Below, piece by piece: positions 9,187-17,466 of a stretch of 64,000 nucleotides of DNA (positions within the stretch are counted from its first letter, which is position 1; each line of letters begins with the position of its first letter). The position numbers were made by a program, and so were the translations under genes. Source of the stretch: Paractinoplanes ferrugineus (lineage in GTDB: Bacteria > Actinomycetota > Actinomycetes > Mycobacteriales > Micromonosporaceae); assembly GCF_016862195.1 (NCBI RefSeq), contig NZ_BOMM01000040.1, positions 100,936 to 164,935 on the forward strand, written 5' to 3'. The notes beneath the pieces were generated by a model. The model was not told the origin of the DNA, searched no databases, and saw only the letters and a list, made by a program, of their open reading frames with translations.

Positions 9187-9932
9187 GACTCACTCTCACT
9201 GTCCAGGCCCATGCCGCTTCACCAGCGAACGCTTGCTGCTTTGCTCGCGCCTGCCGCCGTCCCCTGCATGGACGGCGGCTCACGGGCCCTGTTTAACAGG
9301 TCGAGCGGGCCTCAGCAACGCGACGGAGTTGTGGTGAGGTGCGCAAGCTCCCCACGAAACTGCGTTTTGTCGGCCGGTGGGCACGCCGGTCGGACTGCGG
9401 ATGGTGAGCGCGGAGTACGCGGACTTGTCGGGCTCGGTGCCGGCGAACACAACCGCGGCCTGGTACGCGGCGACCTTTCGAGAGGCCCGGCCGGGGAGTC
9501 CGGCCGGAAGTAAGAGGCGGCTCAAGGGGCGGTCGCACGCGTGACACACGAACGGTGTCCTGAGTAGACGCCACCGGACCCGGCCTTCATCGGGGGCCGG
9601 GCAACTCTGGAAGTCCCAGGTTGACCGGTCGTGCCCAGTGCGCCCGTTTGTCGATCTGCGCCAGATGCACCCGACTCGAGCTCCGGTACTTCTTCCTGGG
9701 CGGCAGTCCTTTCCTGCCTGCTCGGCGGCGACAAGCTGACCGGTACCCAGACGGCATGGACACGCGCATCCACACCGCTGCAACTGCGGCGTACAACCTC
9801 GCGGCACGCGACCAGGCCCACCTTCGCTCGGCGGTGACGCGGATCCGAATCGCGGCAGGCATGCCGGTACACCGGCGTTCGATCGCGGACACTGGAGGTG
9901 GGCGACGGGAATACGGGTCAGCGGAGGTGGGC
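9187..9932. other. 0.75-kb gap between plsC-like and polymerase IV genes
   Basis: No gene can be supported. The region contains a 10-bp perfect hairpin at 9253-9279. The long frames seen here lack ribosome-binding sites and normal third-position GC. It may contain the plsC-like promoter (reading left) and the polymerase promoter (reading right). Confidence 0.35.
9253..9279. other. Perfect 10-bp inverted repeat (hairpin)
   Basis: GCCGCCGTCC and GGACGGCGGC are separated by a 7-nt loop. On the minus strand it falls 67-93 nt upstream of the acyltransferase start, so it could lie in that gene's 5' leader; no T-run marks it as a normal terminator. Confidence 0.45.
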
Positions 9933-11300
9933 GTGAGGCAGGAGGCAAGTCTCGCGCATGTCGATCTCGACGCCATGTTCGCCGCGGTGGAGCAACGCGA
10001 CAAGCCCTCACTTCGTGGCAAGCCGGTGATTGTGGGTGGGGTCGCCGGCCGGGGTGTGGTGGCGACCGCCTCGTACGAGGCACGCCGGTTCGGGGCCCGC
10101 TCGGCGATGCCGACCTCGGAGGCGCGGCGCCGCTGCCCGTCCGGCACCGCCTTCCTGACGCCGCGTTTCGCCGCGTACCGCAAGACCAGCGAGGTCGTGA
10201 TGGCCCTGCTCCATGAGCTGTCGCCGCTGGTCGAGCAGGTCTCCATCGACGAGGCGTACATCGACCTCGCCGCCGGCGGCCATGACCTGTCGCCGGCCGG
10301 CGTCACGGCGGTCGCCGAACAGATCCGGGCGTCGATCGCGGCCGCCACGGGCGGTGTGACGGCCTCGGTCGGGGTCGGCACCTCCAAACTCGTCGCCAAG
10401 ATCGGCTCGGACCTGCACAAGCCCGACGGACTCACCATCGCCGCCGCCGGAGACGAGCAGGCTCTACTACAACCGCTGCCGGTGACCCGCCTGCCCGGCG
10501 TCGGACCCGCCACCGCCGAACGGCTGCGCCGCGCGGGCATCCACACCATCGGTGCCCTGGCGCAGGTGGAGCTGCCGCCGCTGATCGACTGGTTCGGCCA
10601 GGCCCACGGCGCCGGCCTGTACCGGCTGGCCCGCGCCGACGACGACCGGCCGGTCGTCAGCGAACGCGAGGCGAAATCGGTGTCGGCGGAGGAAACCTTC
10701 GCCGTCGACCTCACCGACCGGGCCCGGCTCGGCACCGAGATCGACGTACTCGCCACGAAGGTCGGCGGCCGGCTCCGAGCCGGCGGCCTGTCCGCTCGCA
10801 CGGTCACGATCAAAATCCGCCACCACGACTTCACCACCATCACCCGTTCGACCACCCGGCCCCAGCCCACCGACCAGCCGCGCTTGATCGCCCAGCTCGC
10901 CCGCCGGCTCCTGGCCGAGGTGGACACCTCAGCCGGCATCCGCCTGCTCGGCGTCGGGACGAGCGGTCTGGAAACCTTCGTTCAGGACGACCTGTTCGGT
11001 GACACCGAACCGGACCAGCCCAGCGGGCAGCCGGCCCCGGGCCCAGCCCCGAGCACGACCGATCAGAGCGCCGTCGTGCGGGAGCACCACGTGCCCGGGT
11101 CTTGGCGGGCGGGCCAGGACGTGCAGCACGACCGGTACGGACCGGGATGGGTATGGGGCAGCGGACGCGGCCTGGTCACCGTCCGGTTCGAGGGACCCAC
11201 CACGGCACCGGGCCCGATCCGTACGTTCGACGCCGCCGACGCAGCCTTACTTCCGGCTGATCCACCCGAGTGGGTAAGCAGCGCCTTATCACCGACATAG
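9933..11300 (+). CDS. dinB: DNA polymerase IV (Y-family, DinB)
   Basis: 455 residues from the GTG at 9933, chosen because GGAGG lies 5 nt upstream and homology to Y-family polymerases starts immediately after it. Catalytic acidic residues are seen in HVDLDAMFAAVEQ and VSIDEAYIDL; the helix-hairpin-helix LPGVGPATAERLRRAGI and a little-finger domain follow. The enzyme performs error-prone translesion synthesis past damaged bases. The C-terminal ~90 residues (a Pro-rich linker, then a segment around RYGPGWVWGSGRGLVTVRFE) extend beyond the E. coli enzyme; such tails are common in actinobacterial copies. It ends 66 bp before the convergent MarR gene. Confidence 0.93.
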   Translation: MRQEASLAHVDLDAMFAAVEQRDKPSLRGKPVIVGGVAGRGVVATASYEARRFGARSAMPTSEARRRCPSGTAFLTPRFAAYRKTSEVVMALLHELSPLVEQVSIDEAYIDLAAGGHDLSPAGVTAVAEQIRASIAAATGGVTASVGVGTSKLVAKIGSDLHKPDGLTIAAAGDEQALLQPLPVTRLPGVGPATAERLRRAGIHTIGALAQVELPPLIDWFGQAHGAGLYRLARADDDRPVVSEREAKSVSAEETFAVDLTDRARLGTEIDVLATKVGGRLRAGGLSARTVTIKIRHHDFTTITRSTTRPQPTDQPRLIAQLARRLLAEVDTSAGIRLLGVGTSGLETFVQDDLFGDTEPDQPSGQPAPGPAPSTTDQSAVVREHHVPGSWRAGQDVQHDRYGPGWVWGSGRGLVTVRFEGPTTAPGPIRTFDAADAALLPADPPEWVSSALSPT

Positions 11301-11366
11301 CAGCGACGCCGCGGCGATGACACCGAAAGGCCCGCCCTTCATCTCCCGTGGGAGTGCGGCGAGCGG

Positions 11367-11828
11367 TCAGGGACGGGTCGGCCGGGCTGGCGCTTCTATT
11401 GCGTGCGACCTGGCAATCAGATCAGCCATTGCTCGCCGGAAATCTTCGCGGCGTTGTCGACTCCAGCCCACGGTCAGGTCGTCGAAGACCTGCTCCTGCC
11501 ATCTGTGCGCGTCCTTCAATGCGGCTTGCCCGGCGGTGGTGATGGAGACCTCCCGCCGGCGCCCGTCGGACGTGCCCTTCGCCATCGACAGGTAGCCCGC
11601 GTCAGTAGCACTCTTGACAAGCCGTGATGCTCCGCTCTGGTCGATGCCGAGTTCGTGTGCAACCGCGTTCACGGTGGCCGGTTCGTCGCGAGCGACCAAC
11701 GCGTTCACCGCCTCTGTCACCTGCACGAGGCGTCCCTGCTCGGCAATCGTGGGATCTCCCGCTGCTCTGCGCCGCGACCAGAGCCGGACGAAACTGAACA
11801 GCAGCTGCCCGGGTCCTCGGGCACTCAT
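11367..11828 (-). CDS. MarR-family transcriptional regulator
   Basis: 153 residues. The winged helix-turn-helix is seen at about residues 50-110: ATVNAVAHELGIDQSGASRLVKSATDAGYL, then the wing SDGRRREVSITTAG. Flanking helices would form the dimer interface. It is the second gene of a two-gene operon: its ATG overlaps the stop of the upstream SnoaL-like gene by 4 nt, so the two are translationally coupled. The palindrome in front of the operon (12214-12234) is the obvious candidate for its own operator, which would make the operon autoregulated; MarR proteins usually release DNA when they bind small phenolic or lipophilic ligands. Confidence 0.9.
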   Translation of the reverse strand: MSARGPGQLLFSFVRLWSRRRAAGDPTIAEQGRLVQVTEAVNALVARDEPATVNAVAHELGIDQSGASRLVKSATDAGYLSMAKGTSDGRRREVSITTAGQAALKDAHRWQEQVFDDLTVGWSRQRREDFRRAMADLIARSHAIEAPARPTRP

Positions 11829-12205
11829 TCGGATGCGGCCATCTCTCGGCAGATGTAGGCCAGTTCGAGCGCTGACCGCAGATCAGGCAGTCGCAGCGCG
11901 GCAGTTACCTTAGCCCCTGCGACGCGGAACACTGTCGCCACGCGGGTAGGCGTCCGACTGTCAGGCCAGGTCGCATCCTCTTCAACGACCATCAGTCGCT
12001 CGCTAACCGGGTGCCAGGACCGCGGAACCAACCGGATGCCCGAATGCTCCACCCAGTCCGCGAATTGCACGGGCGTGATCGGTCCTGCACCCCTCGGCCC
12101 CAGGACGATGATGGGATCACCCACCGCGTGCATGGACCGCTGCAGATCGCCGGCGTTCACACTCGTATGCCACTCGTTGATGGCTTCCTCGAGGTTTGAC
12201 TCCAT
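11825..12205 (-). CDS. SnoaL-like / NTF2-fold small protein
   Basis: 126 residues from the ATG at 12205. The pattern is that of the NTF2/SnoaL-like alpha+beta barrel: helix EEAINEWHTSVNAGDLQ, then DPIIVLGPRGAGPITPVQFADWV and RVATVFRVAGAKVTAALRLPDL. Such proteins act as small-molecule isomerases, hydratases or ligand-binding subunits; this one's ligand is unknown. It is the first gene of an operon with a MarR regulator, suggesting it handles, or is induced by, the compound that the regulator senses. The predicted -10 box lies only 7 bp upstream of the start codon, so its mRNA is probably leaderless. Confidence 0.7.
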   Translation of the reverse strand: MESNLEEAINEWHTSVNAGDLQRSMHAVGDPIIVLGPRGAGPITPVQFADWVEHSGIRLVPRSWHPVSERLMVVEEDATWPDSRTPTRVATVFRVAGAKVTAALRLPDLRSALELAYICREMAASE

Positions 12206-12599
12206 GCTCTCAATTATATGCGATACGCATGTAACTGCACGGATCAGTGTCAACGGCCGGCGATCCCGCCCGCGGGACTTGACCCCCGTTCGGTCTCGAA
12301 CCCTGCCGGGAGAGCCCGGCGCGTCAGCTGCTGCAACGGCGGCACGGCACCGCCGCCGAACAGCCGCGGCCACAGGCGGATCAGGTAATTCCCGATACCA
12401 CGCAGGCGTTGCCAGGCCGCGTACGTTGCCTCGCCGCCGGCGGCAGAGGGGTTCCAACCCCGCAACCGGATCAGTCGGGGCGGCGGGGAACGGCGCCGGG
12501 CACCGTTGGTACACCGAACGGGAGGCCACCGTCAGCCGTACGTCCGCTGGTACGACGGACGCATTGGATCAAGACTGGCGAACGGCACCGAGGGGGACC
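12206..12599. other. Intergenic region, promoter at left end, possible decayed ORF
   Basis: The left end carries the MarR-operon promoter and operator. A 71-codon minus-strand frame (12465 to 12250, containing AWQRLRGIGNYLIRLWPRLF) has moderately coding-like codons but no ribosome-binding site and no recognised family; it could be a remnant. Confidence 0.3.
12213..12234 (-). promoter_or_regulatory. Leaderless promoter -10 box with overlapping palindromic operator for the MarR operon
   Basis: Reading the minus strand, a perfect TATAAT (12218-12213) lies 7 nt before the ATG at 12205, which places transcription start at or next to the start codon. Just upstream, overlapping the -10/-35 spacer, is a 21-bp dyad (12214-12234): TTA-N-ATGCG-N3-CGCAT-N-TAA. 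A dyad of this size inside the promoter is the usual form of a MarR dimer site. No good -35 hexamer is found at 17 bp. Confidence 0.7.
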
Positions 12600-12720
12600 A
12601 TGACGACCGAGTTCGCGTTCGACAACCAGATTCTGGTGCTGGACGGCCGGGCAATTCGCCGAGTTCGGCGAGTTCGTCGCCTTGGCGCTAGCGGCGCGCG
12701 ACCGCGCCCCCAACCTGTAG
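12600..12720 (+). pseudogene. Small ORF disrupted by an apparent +1 frameshift
   Basis: A strong ribosome-binding site (GAGGGGG) precedes the ATG at 12600, which opens MTTEFAFDNQILVLDGR. At about 12648-12652 (a GGCCGGG run) the coding-like composition moves to another frame, which reads QFAEFGEFVALALAARDR and ends at TAG 12718-12720 with about 90 percent GC at third positions. Removing one G would give a continuous protein of about 39 residues. Without the shift the frame runs into the downstream kinase frame through an Arg-rich, poor-codon stretch. It may be a small gene inactivated by frameshift, a sequencing error or programmed slippage. I do not recognise the peptide. Confidence 0.45.
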
Positions 12721-12863
12721 CCGCCGGCCGGCGCTCTCGATCGAAGGATGCCTTGAGATGTTCGGACAGCGGCGAATCCGCAAGCATGGCCGTACCGCTC
12801 CAGAGCGATGATGCGGCGGCAAGGCCTCAGGGCCATTGCTTTCCCGTCGATGAGATAGTCGCG

Positions 12864-14537
12864 ATGACTGTTGATGATCTCCGGCTGCGCGTTCCGGGCC
12901 GGGTAGACGATCCCGTCCGGTTGCAGGCACTGCGGGCGACCGGGCTGCTCGACGCCGACTCGGCGACGTCGCTGGACAGGCTGACGCGGTTAGCCACCCG
13001 GCTGGTGCAGGCGCCGGTGGCGCTCGTGTCACTGGTCGACTCGGACCGGCAGGTGTTCGTCAGCGCGGTCGGCTTGGCCGAGCCGTGGGCCTCGCGGGGG
13101 CAGACCCCGCTGACGCACTCGTTCTGCCAGTACGTGGTCACCGATCAGGCGCCGCTGGTGATCGACGATGCCCGTGCCGACGGCCGGCTGTGCGGGAACC
13201 TGGCCATCCCCGATCTCAACGTGATCGCCTACGCGGGGTTCCCGCTGCGCTCGCCCGACGGTCAGGTCCTCGGCTCGTTCTGCGCGATCGACGGCCGGCC
13301 GCGGCAGTGGTCGGCCACCGAGGTGGAGATCTTGCGGGACCTGGCGGCCAACGCCGAGTCGGAGATCGCCCTGCACGTGGCGCACGGCGACCTGTTGCTG
13401 TCCTCGGCACGAATGCAGACGGTGCTGGAGACCGCCCAGGACGCGTTCGTGTCGATGGACCAGGAAGGCCGGGTGACCACCTGGAACGACGCCGCCGAGC
13501 GCCTGTTCGGTTGGCCGGAGGCCGAAGCCGTGGGCCGGCGGGCCACCGAGCTGCTGATCCCCCAGCGATTTCATGACGCGCACCGGGCCGGGCTCGCCCG
13601 GGTCCGGCGTAGCGGGGAGTCGAGGCTGGCCGGTCAGCGACTGGAACTGACCGCCGTCGACCGCGCCGGCCGCGAATTCCCGATCGAGATGACCATGCAG
13701 ATGGGCCAGGAGCGGGGCCGGCCGGTCTTCCACGCATTCCTGCACGACATCACCGAACGCCACCAGCTCGCCGTACAGCGCGAACAGTTGCTCGAGCAGC
13801 AACAGCAACAGGTCCGCCGGCTGCGCGAGATCGATCAGATGCGCGACGAATTCATCGCCATGGTCATCCACGAGCTGCGCAACCCGATCGGCGTCATCCA
13901 GGGCTACACCGAGATGCTGGTCGCCGACCCGGACCTGACCGAGCATATCCGCGGGGAGCTCGCCGTCATCGACCGAACCAGTGGCCGGCTCACCCAGCTC
14001 GTCGACGACCTGCTCGACCTCGCCCGCCTCGACGGCGGCCAGATCGGCATCGACACCGCGCCCCTGCAGCCGGCTGCGCTGATCCACGACGCCGTGCACG
14101 CTCACCAGGGTGCCGCCGCGAACCGCCAGATCACGCTGACCGAGGACATCGGGCCGCTACCCGTCATCAACGGCGAAGCCCGCCGGCTCCAGCAGGTCGT
14201 GGACAACCTGCTGTCCAATGCCCTCAAATACACTCTGCCCGGCGGCACCGTCGCGGTCACCGCCCGCGGTGACGGCGGCGGCGTGGTCCTGACGATCGTC
14301 GACTCCGGCATCGGCATCCCCGCGGAGCAGTACCCGCGTCTGTTCGATCGGTTCTTCCGGGCCAGCACCGCCACCGAACGCGGGATCAAGGGCACCGGGC
14401 TGGGCCTCGCCGTCACCAAAGCCATCATCGAGGCACACCACGGCACGATCACCGCCGGACCCGGCCCCGACAGAGGAACGTGCTTCACGGTGACCCTGCC
14501 GGGCGACGGCGACAGACCGGACGATCGGGCAAGCTGA
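12864..14537 (+). CDS. Orphan GAF-PAS sensor histidine kinase
   Basis: 557 residues from the ATG at 12864 (ATG 12786 is possible but its extra codons look non-coding). Domain order: GAF (about 20-170, containing VSLVDSDRQVFVSAVGL and LGSFCAIDGRPRQW), PAS (about 182-300), a Gln-rich coiled coil (310-320), HisKA with phospho-acceptor His336 in IHELRNPIGV, and HATPase_c with the N-box around Asn448-Asn452, G1 box DSGIGI (480-485) and G2 box GTGLGL (510-515). No transmembrane segment is seen, so it is a soluble sensor; GAF and PAS suggest a small ligand, redox or light cue. No response-regulator gene is adjacent, so its partner lies elsewhere. Confidence 0.92.
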   Translation: MTVDDLRLRVPGRVDDPVRLQALRATGLLDADSATSLDRLTRLATRLVQAPVALVSLVDSDRQVFVSAVGLAEPWASRGQTPLTHSFCQYVVTDQAPLVIDDARADGRLCGNLAIPDLNVIAYAGFPLRSPDGQVLGSFCAIDGRPRQWSATEVEILRDLAANAESEIALHVAHGDLLLSSARMQTVLETAQDAFVSMDQEGRVTTWNDAAERLFGWPEAEAVGRRATELLIPQRFHDAHRAGLARVRRSGESRLAGQRLELTAVDRAGREFPIEMTMQMGQERGRPVFHAFLHDITERHQLAVQREQLLEQQQQQVRRLREIDQMRDEFIAMVIHELRNPIGVIQGYTEMLVADPDLTEHIRGELAVIDRTSGRLTQLVDDLLDLARLDGGQIGIDTAPLQPAALIHDAVHAHQGAAANRQITLTEDIGPLPVINGEARRLQQVVDNLLSNALKYTLPGGTVAVTARGDGGGVVLTIVDSGIGIPAEQYPRLFDRFFRASTATERGIKGTGLGLAVTKAIIEAHHGTITAGPGPDRGTCFTVTLPGDGDRPDDRAS

Positions 14538-14845
14538 ACCGAGGGTGTCGGTCCCTTCCATTGGCCTGCGGGCCGCAGCCGTACGACGCCGGGCGGATCT
14601 GCTGCGATGCGACGGTGGCGGTGGAGAGCCGGCGCGTGACCACAGGTGAGTTCGCTGAGCGGCCCGTGCCGTGCCGCCATCGTCCGCCGTGCCGGCCACG
14701 CGTACTCGATCCTGTCGATGTCAAGTTCCGCGAGCCGAGCCGAGCCGTTCGGCGGCAGCCCGATCCAGCCAGGGCGCCGTAGAGTTCGCTACGTCGCGCG
14801 AAATGCGCTGGACCGGGCTGCCGAGCGGAGCGGGCTGGTCGGGGG
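14538..14845. other. Convergent intergenic region
   Basis: The 308-bp space lies between the kinase and the secreted protease, whose genes point at each other. It holds a short CCGAG-type tandem (about 14733-14750) but no strong hairpin with a T-run and no supported gene. Confidence 0.3.
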
Positions 14846-15937
14846 TCAGCGACTCTCAGCGAAATACTCGTAGTTGTCGGCGTTGTCGACGGCGTTGCCC
14901 GGGTTCGACGAGGCGAGTTGCTTCGCCGCGGTTTGCCCGTACGCGTGATCGTCGGTGCCACCGTTGACGGTGAAGTGACTCGACTCGTGGATCAGTGTTC
15001 CGGCTTTCGAGTCGGTGCCGGTGGCCGGCGCGGTCCAGAACGCGTTGCAGAGGTAGATGACGTAGGGCTGGTCCGGGTAGACGTACGCGTAGTAGTCCTC
15101 GTCGCTGGTGCAGTCGAGCGTCAAGGCCTTGCTGGTCAGCTCGGTGGTTATCTTGCCGTACGCCGAGGTCACCCGGGCGAAGCGCGTCGAGCTGTAGGTG
15201 CCGAACCAGGTGGTGTAGGCGCCGCCGCCGGACGGGTTCGCCGCGAGCCAGGTCTGCGACTTCTGCGAGTACGTTGCGGCGTTGGTGACGGCCTTCTTCA
15301 GCGCAGTCTGTTCACTCGTGGTACAGCCGCGGTAGGTGATGCTGACCGCGGCGGCGGCGAGCTTGACCTGCTCGGTGACTGTCGGCGCGACGATGGACGC
15401 CGGGTCGGCCTTCCGGATGCCGCCAGCGCTACGGACGGTAGCGTGCTCGGTGGCGATCCGGAGCGTGTCCTCGAGCGCCGCGGTTGCCCGGTTCAACACC
15501 CGCACCCGGGTCGATGCCAGAGCGACGGTGAAGGTTCCCGGCCGGGACAGGTCGTAGTCTCCCGCCAGATCCACGGTCACGGCGTAGCTGCCGCCGGCCG
15601 GAATGTGCGTGTAGTCGGCGGCGGTCGGAGCCCCGAACTTCACCAGCTTGCCTCGATAGGGCACCGGTGCGCCGTCTCTGGTGACGGCCAGAACCGCGTT
15701 GGACTCGCGCGCCTGCGGCAGGTCCCGGGAGAGCACGTCAACCGCCGACGATGACGCGTTCCGAACCGCGACACGCACGGTGAATGTGCTGGTGGTCAGC
15801 TCGCCGATCTGGACGGTCGCAGTGAGACCCGCGGGGCTGGCCGCGGCCGCCGAACTCGCCCCGACGGCGGTGGCTGCCGGGATCGCTATCCCTACAGCGA
15901 GGCATGCCGCCCAGAGCGGACGTCGAGAGATGCGCAC
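14846..15937 (-). CDS. Secreted M35-family (deuterolysin-like) zinc metalloprotease
   Basis: 363 residues from the GTG at 15937, with AAAGGA 6 nt upstream. The N-terminus is a classic Sec signal peptide (basic MRISRR, hydrophobic core, Ala-rich cleavage zone near residue 33). The C-terminal domain has the aspzincin signature: HESSH (His317, Glu318, His321) followed by GTDDHAYG, in which Asp330 is the expected third zinc ligand. The intervening ~200 residues form a beta-rich propeptide-like region, as in deuterolysins, which are made as proenzymes. The expected role is extracellular protein breakdown. The gene is monocistronic. Confidence 0.9.
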   Translation of the reverse strand: MRISRRPLWAACLAVGIAIPAATAVGASSAAAASPAGLTATVQIGELTTSTFTVRVAVRNASSSAVDVLSRDLPQARESNAVLAVTRDGAPVPYRGKLVKFGAPTAADYTHIPAGGSYAVTVDLAGDYDLSRPGTFTVALASTRVRVLNRATAALEDTLRIATEHATVRSAGGIRKADPASIVAPTVTEQVKLAAAAVSITYRGCTTSEQTALKKAVTNAATYSQKSQTWLAANPSGGGAYTTWFGTYSSTRFARVTSAYGKITTELTSKALTLDCTSDEDYYAYVYPDQPYVIYLCNAFWTAPATGTDSKAGTLIHESSHFTVNGGTDDHAYGQTAAKQLASSNPGNAVDNADNYEYFAESR

Positions 15938-16333
15938 ATGGTGTCCTTTCTCGCCATCGACTCCCCTGGGCTGCCCTCCGGGGGTCAGCGACGCGAGGGC
16001 CGATGCTTAAACATCAATAGTTTTCAATATAAATGATCACCCGCTTCGATCAATGGGCGTTTCATCCCAAGGAGGTCATATCTCGGCGACGCGGCGGAGG
16101 GCTCGACCACGAGGGGTTCGACCGGGTGGTCCACCCGATCCCGCCGACCGCGACGGCGATGGCGACCTGCGGCATCGGGGCTGACGTCACCCCGTTCACG
16201 GCGATCACCGACATCGCCGGCACGTCAAGGTCACGACGGTCAGCCGCACGCTCTTGCCGGAATGACTCGGTGATCGATTTCGACGCCTGAGCCTCAGCTG
16301 AGACGCCGGAGCCTCAGCTGACAGGCCTGAGCC
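15938..16333. other. Intergenic region with protease promoter zone, strong SD-like sequence and tandem repeats
   Basis: Next to the protease start the sequence is unusually A+T rich (16010-16034) and probably holds that gene's promoter. AAGGAGGT at 16069-16076 is a perfect Shine-Dalgarno match but no ATG, GTG or TTG follows at a usable distance. The right end carries the 20-bp tandem repeats. The 85-codon frame that could be read here (16033-16290) lacks its own ribosome-binding site and has poor codon use. Confidence 0.4.
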
Positions 16334-16341
16334 TCAGCTGA
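16282..16341. repeat. Three tandem 20-bp repeats with a hairpin core
   Basis: Three consecutive 20-bp units (16282-16301, 16302-16321, 16322-16341) share the core GAGCCTCAGCTGA and differ at only a few bases in the first half. Two of the units contain the inverted repeat CTGAG-C-CTCAG. The array crosses the stop codon of the DNA glycosylase gene (16334-16336). It may act as a weak terminator or be a slippage-generated minisatellite. Confidence 0.75.
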
Positions 16342-17023
16342 CAGGCCCGCGACGACCAGGCCGGCCGGGTGGGGACGTCGAACCGACCCGCCGTGACAGG
16401 TAATAGTGCCAGAGGAGGATCGTGGCGATGGTCCGGTACGGCGCCCATTCCCGGGCGACGGCGGTCAGCTCCTCGGCGGTTGTCGTCCGGGGAAGGCCGG
16501 CCAGCTCCTTGAGCCCGTTGACAGCGCCCAGATCCCCGGACGGGAACACGTCGACGCGGTGCAGGGCGACGATCAGATAGACGTCCACGGTCCAGTTGCC
16601 GACGCCCTTGAGCCGGACCAGCCGATCTCGTACGGCGCTGTCCGGGAGTTTCTCGAGCTCGCCGAAGTCGAGTTGGCCGTCGGCTACCTGCTGAGCGAGC
16701 CCGCGGACGTAGTTCGTCTTCTGCCGGCTGAAGTAGGCCGCACGGAGCTCGTCGTCGGTCAGCGCCAGCACGTTCTCCGGGGTGATCTCGCCGACCCGCT
16801 CCCGCAGCTTCTCCAGAGCAGACTTCGCCGAGGCCTGCGAGACCTGCTGTTCGAGAATGAACCAGACGAACGACTCGAAGGTATTGGGCCGATCCCAGAA
16901 CGGGGGGTGACCGAACTCGTCCACGACCCGCCGCAGCCGGGGATCGCGAGCCGCAACCTTGTCACACAGCGCGGGGATCCCCCTCTCGGTGAAGACTCCG
17001 TCCGCCGTATCGATGATGAACAC
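16334..17023 (-). CDS. DNA-3-methyladenine glycosylase II-like (AlkA / HhH-GPD family)
   Basis: About 229 residues from GTG 17023; homology begins right after it (FIIDTADGVFTERGIPAL), and the in-frame sequence upstream to 17167 is Arg-rich and non-coding in character. The helix-hairpin-helix is LVRLKGVGNWTVDVYLI, and the catalytic Asp is expected in FPSGDLGAV, the GPD element. FILEQQVSQASAKSA is the conserved helix of the family. The enzyme removes alkylated bases in base-excision repair. The 3' end lies inside a tandem repeat. No ada or ogt partner is nearby. Confidence 0.88.
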   Translation of the reverse strand: MFIIDTADGVFTERGIPALCDKVAARDPRLRRVVDEFGHPPFWDRPNTFESFVWFILEQQVSQASAKSALEKLRERVGEITPENVLALTDDELRAAYFSRQKTNYVRGLAQQVADGQLDFGELEKLPDSAVRDRLVRLKGVGNWTVDVYLIVALHRVDVFPSGDLGAVNGLKELAGLPRTTTAEELTAVAREWAPYRTIATILLWHYYLSRRVGSTSPPGRPGRRGPVS

Positions 17024-17214
17024 CCCGTCCGAAGGCCGTGCCCCCACCGTGCCCCGACCACACCGGGCATCCCGGTCGAGGGGGTATAGGCGAAGTGCTG
17101 TGGCGAGAATACGCGGACCAGGATGTCGTCGGAGGTCCACGGCTGGGCGTCCCGTTCTGAGTGGCACAGTGGGACGGGCACGGGGTCGCTTCGGGTGAAA
17201 GGTCGTACCGGAAA

Positions 17215-17418
17215 ATGAGCTGGATTCGGGTGGTCGGTGGTGCGCTGCTGTTCCTGATCGGCGGCGTCTGGGTCCTGCAGGGGTCCGGCGCGACCGGCGC
17301 GACCGGCGGAATGAACGGCGAGCGGCAGTGGCTGCTGATCGGCATCGTCGCTGCCGTGGTCGGGTTTTTCCTGCTGGTCAGCGGCATCAACCGACTGCGG
17401 TCCCGGATACGACGGTGA
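17215..17418 (+). CDS. Small two-span membrane protein
   Basis: 67 residues from the ATG at 17215, AAAGG 11 nt upstream. Two hydrophobic helices are visible: VVGGALLFLIGGVWVL and LLIGIVAAVVGFFLLV, joined by a Gly/Thr-rich loop (GSGATGATGG) and ending in a basic tail (RLRSRIRR) that should face the cytoplasm. Short proteins of this form are widespread in actinobacteria; I do not know a function. It is the last gene before the biosynthetic cluster. Confidence 0.65.
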   Translation: MSWIRVVGGALLFLIGGVWVLQGSGATGATGGMNGERQWLLIGIVAAVVGFFLLVSGINRLRSRIRR

Positions 17419-17466
17419 CCGTGCGGGAGCACCCGTCATCCTCCCGACGACCCCGCGCCGCACCAC

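Noticed and set aside
9280..10083. 267-codon minus-strand frame overlapping the polymerase IV gene start
   Set aside because: It runs antisense into a clear gene, lacks a ribosome-binding site and has no recognisable motif.
12250..12465. 71-codon minus-strand frame
   Set aside because: Some coding-like codons but no ribosome-binding site or family; kept only as a possible remnant in the gap entry.
12600..12863. Extending the sensor kinase to the ATG at 12600
   Set aside because: Although that ATG has a strong ribosome-binding site, the intervening sequence is Arg-rich with non-coding codon use, and the coding signal follows another frame.
16066..16080. Possible 16S rRNA 3' end because of the AAGGAGGT/ACCTCCTT sequence
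   Set aside because: No other rRNA sequence surrounds it; only the 8-bp match is present.
16033..16290. 85-codon plus-strand frame next to the tandem repeats
   Set aside because: Poor third-position GC, no ribosome-binding site before its ATG, and it ends within the repeats.
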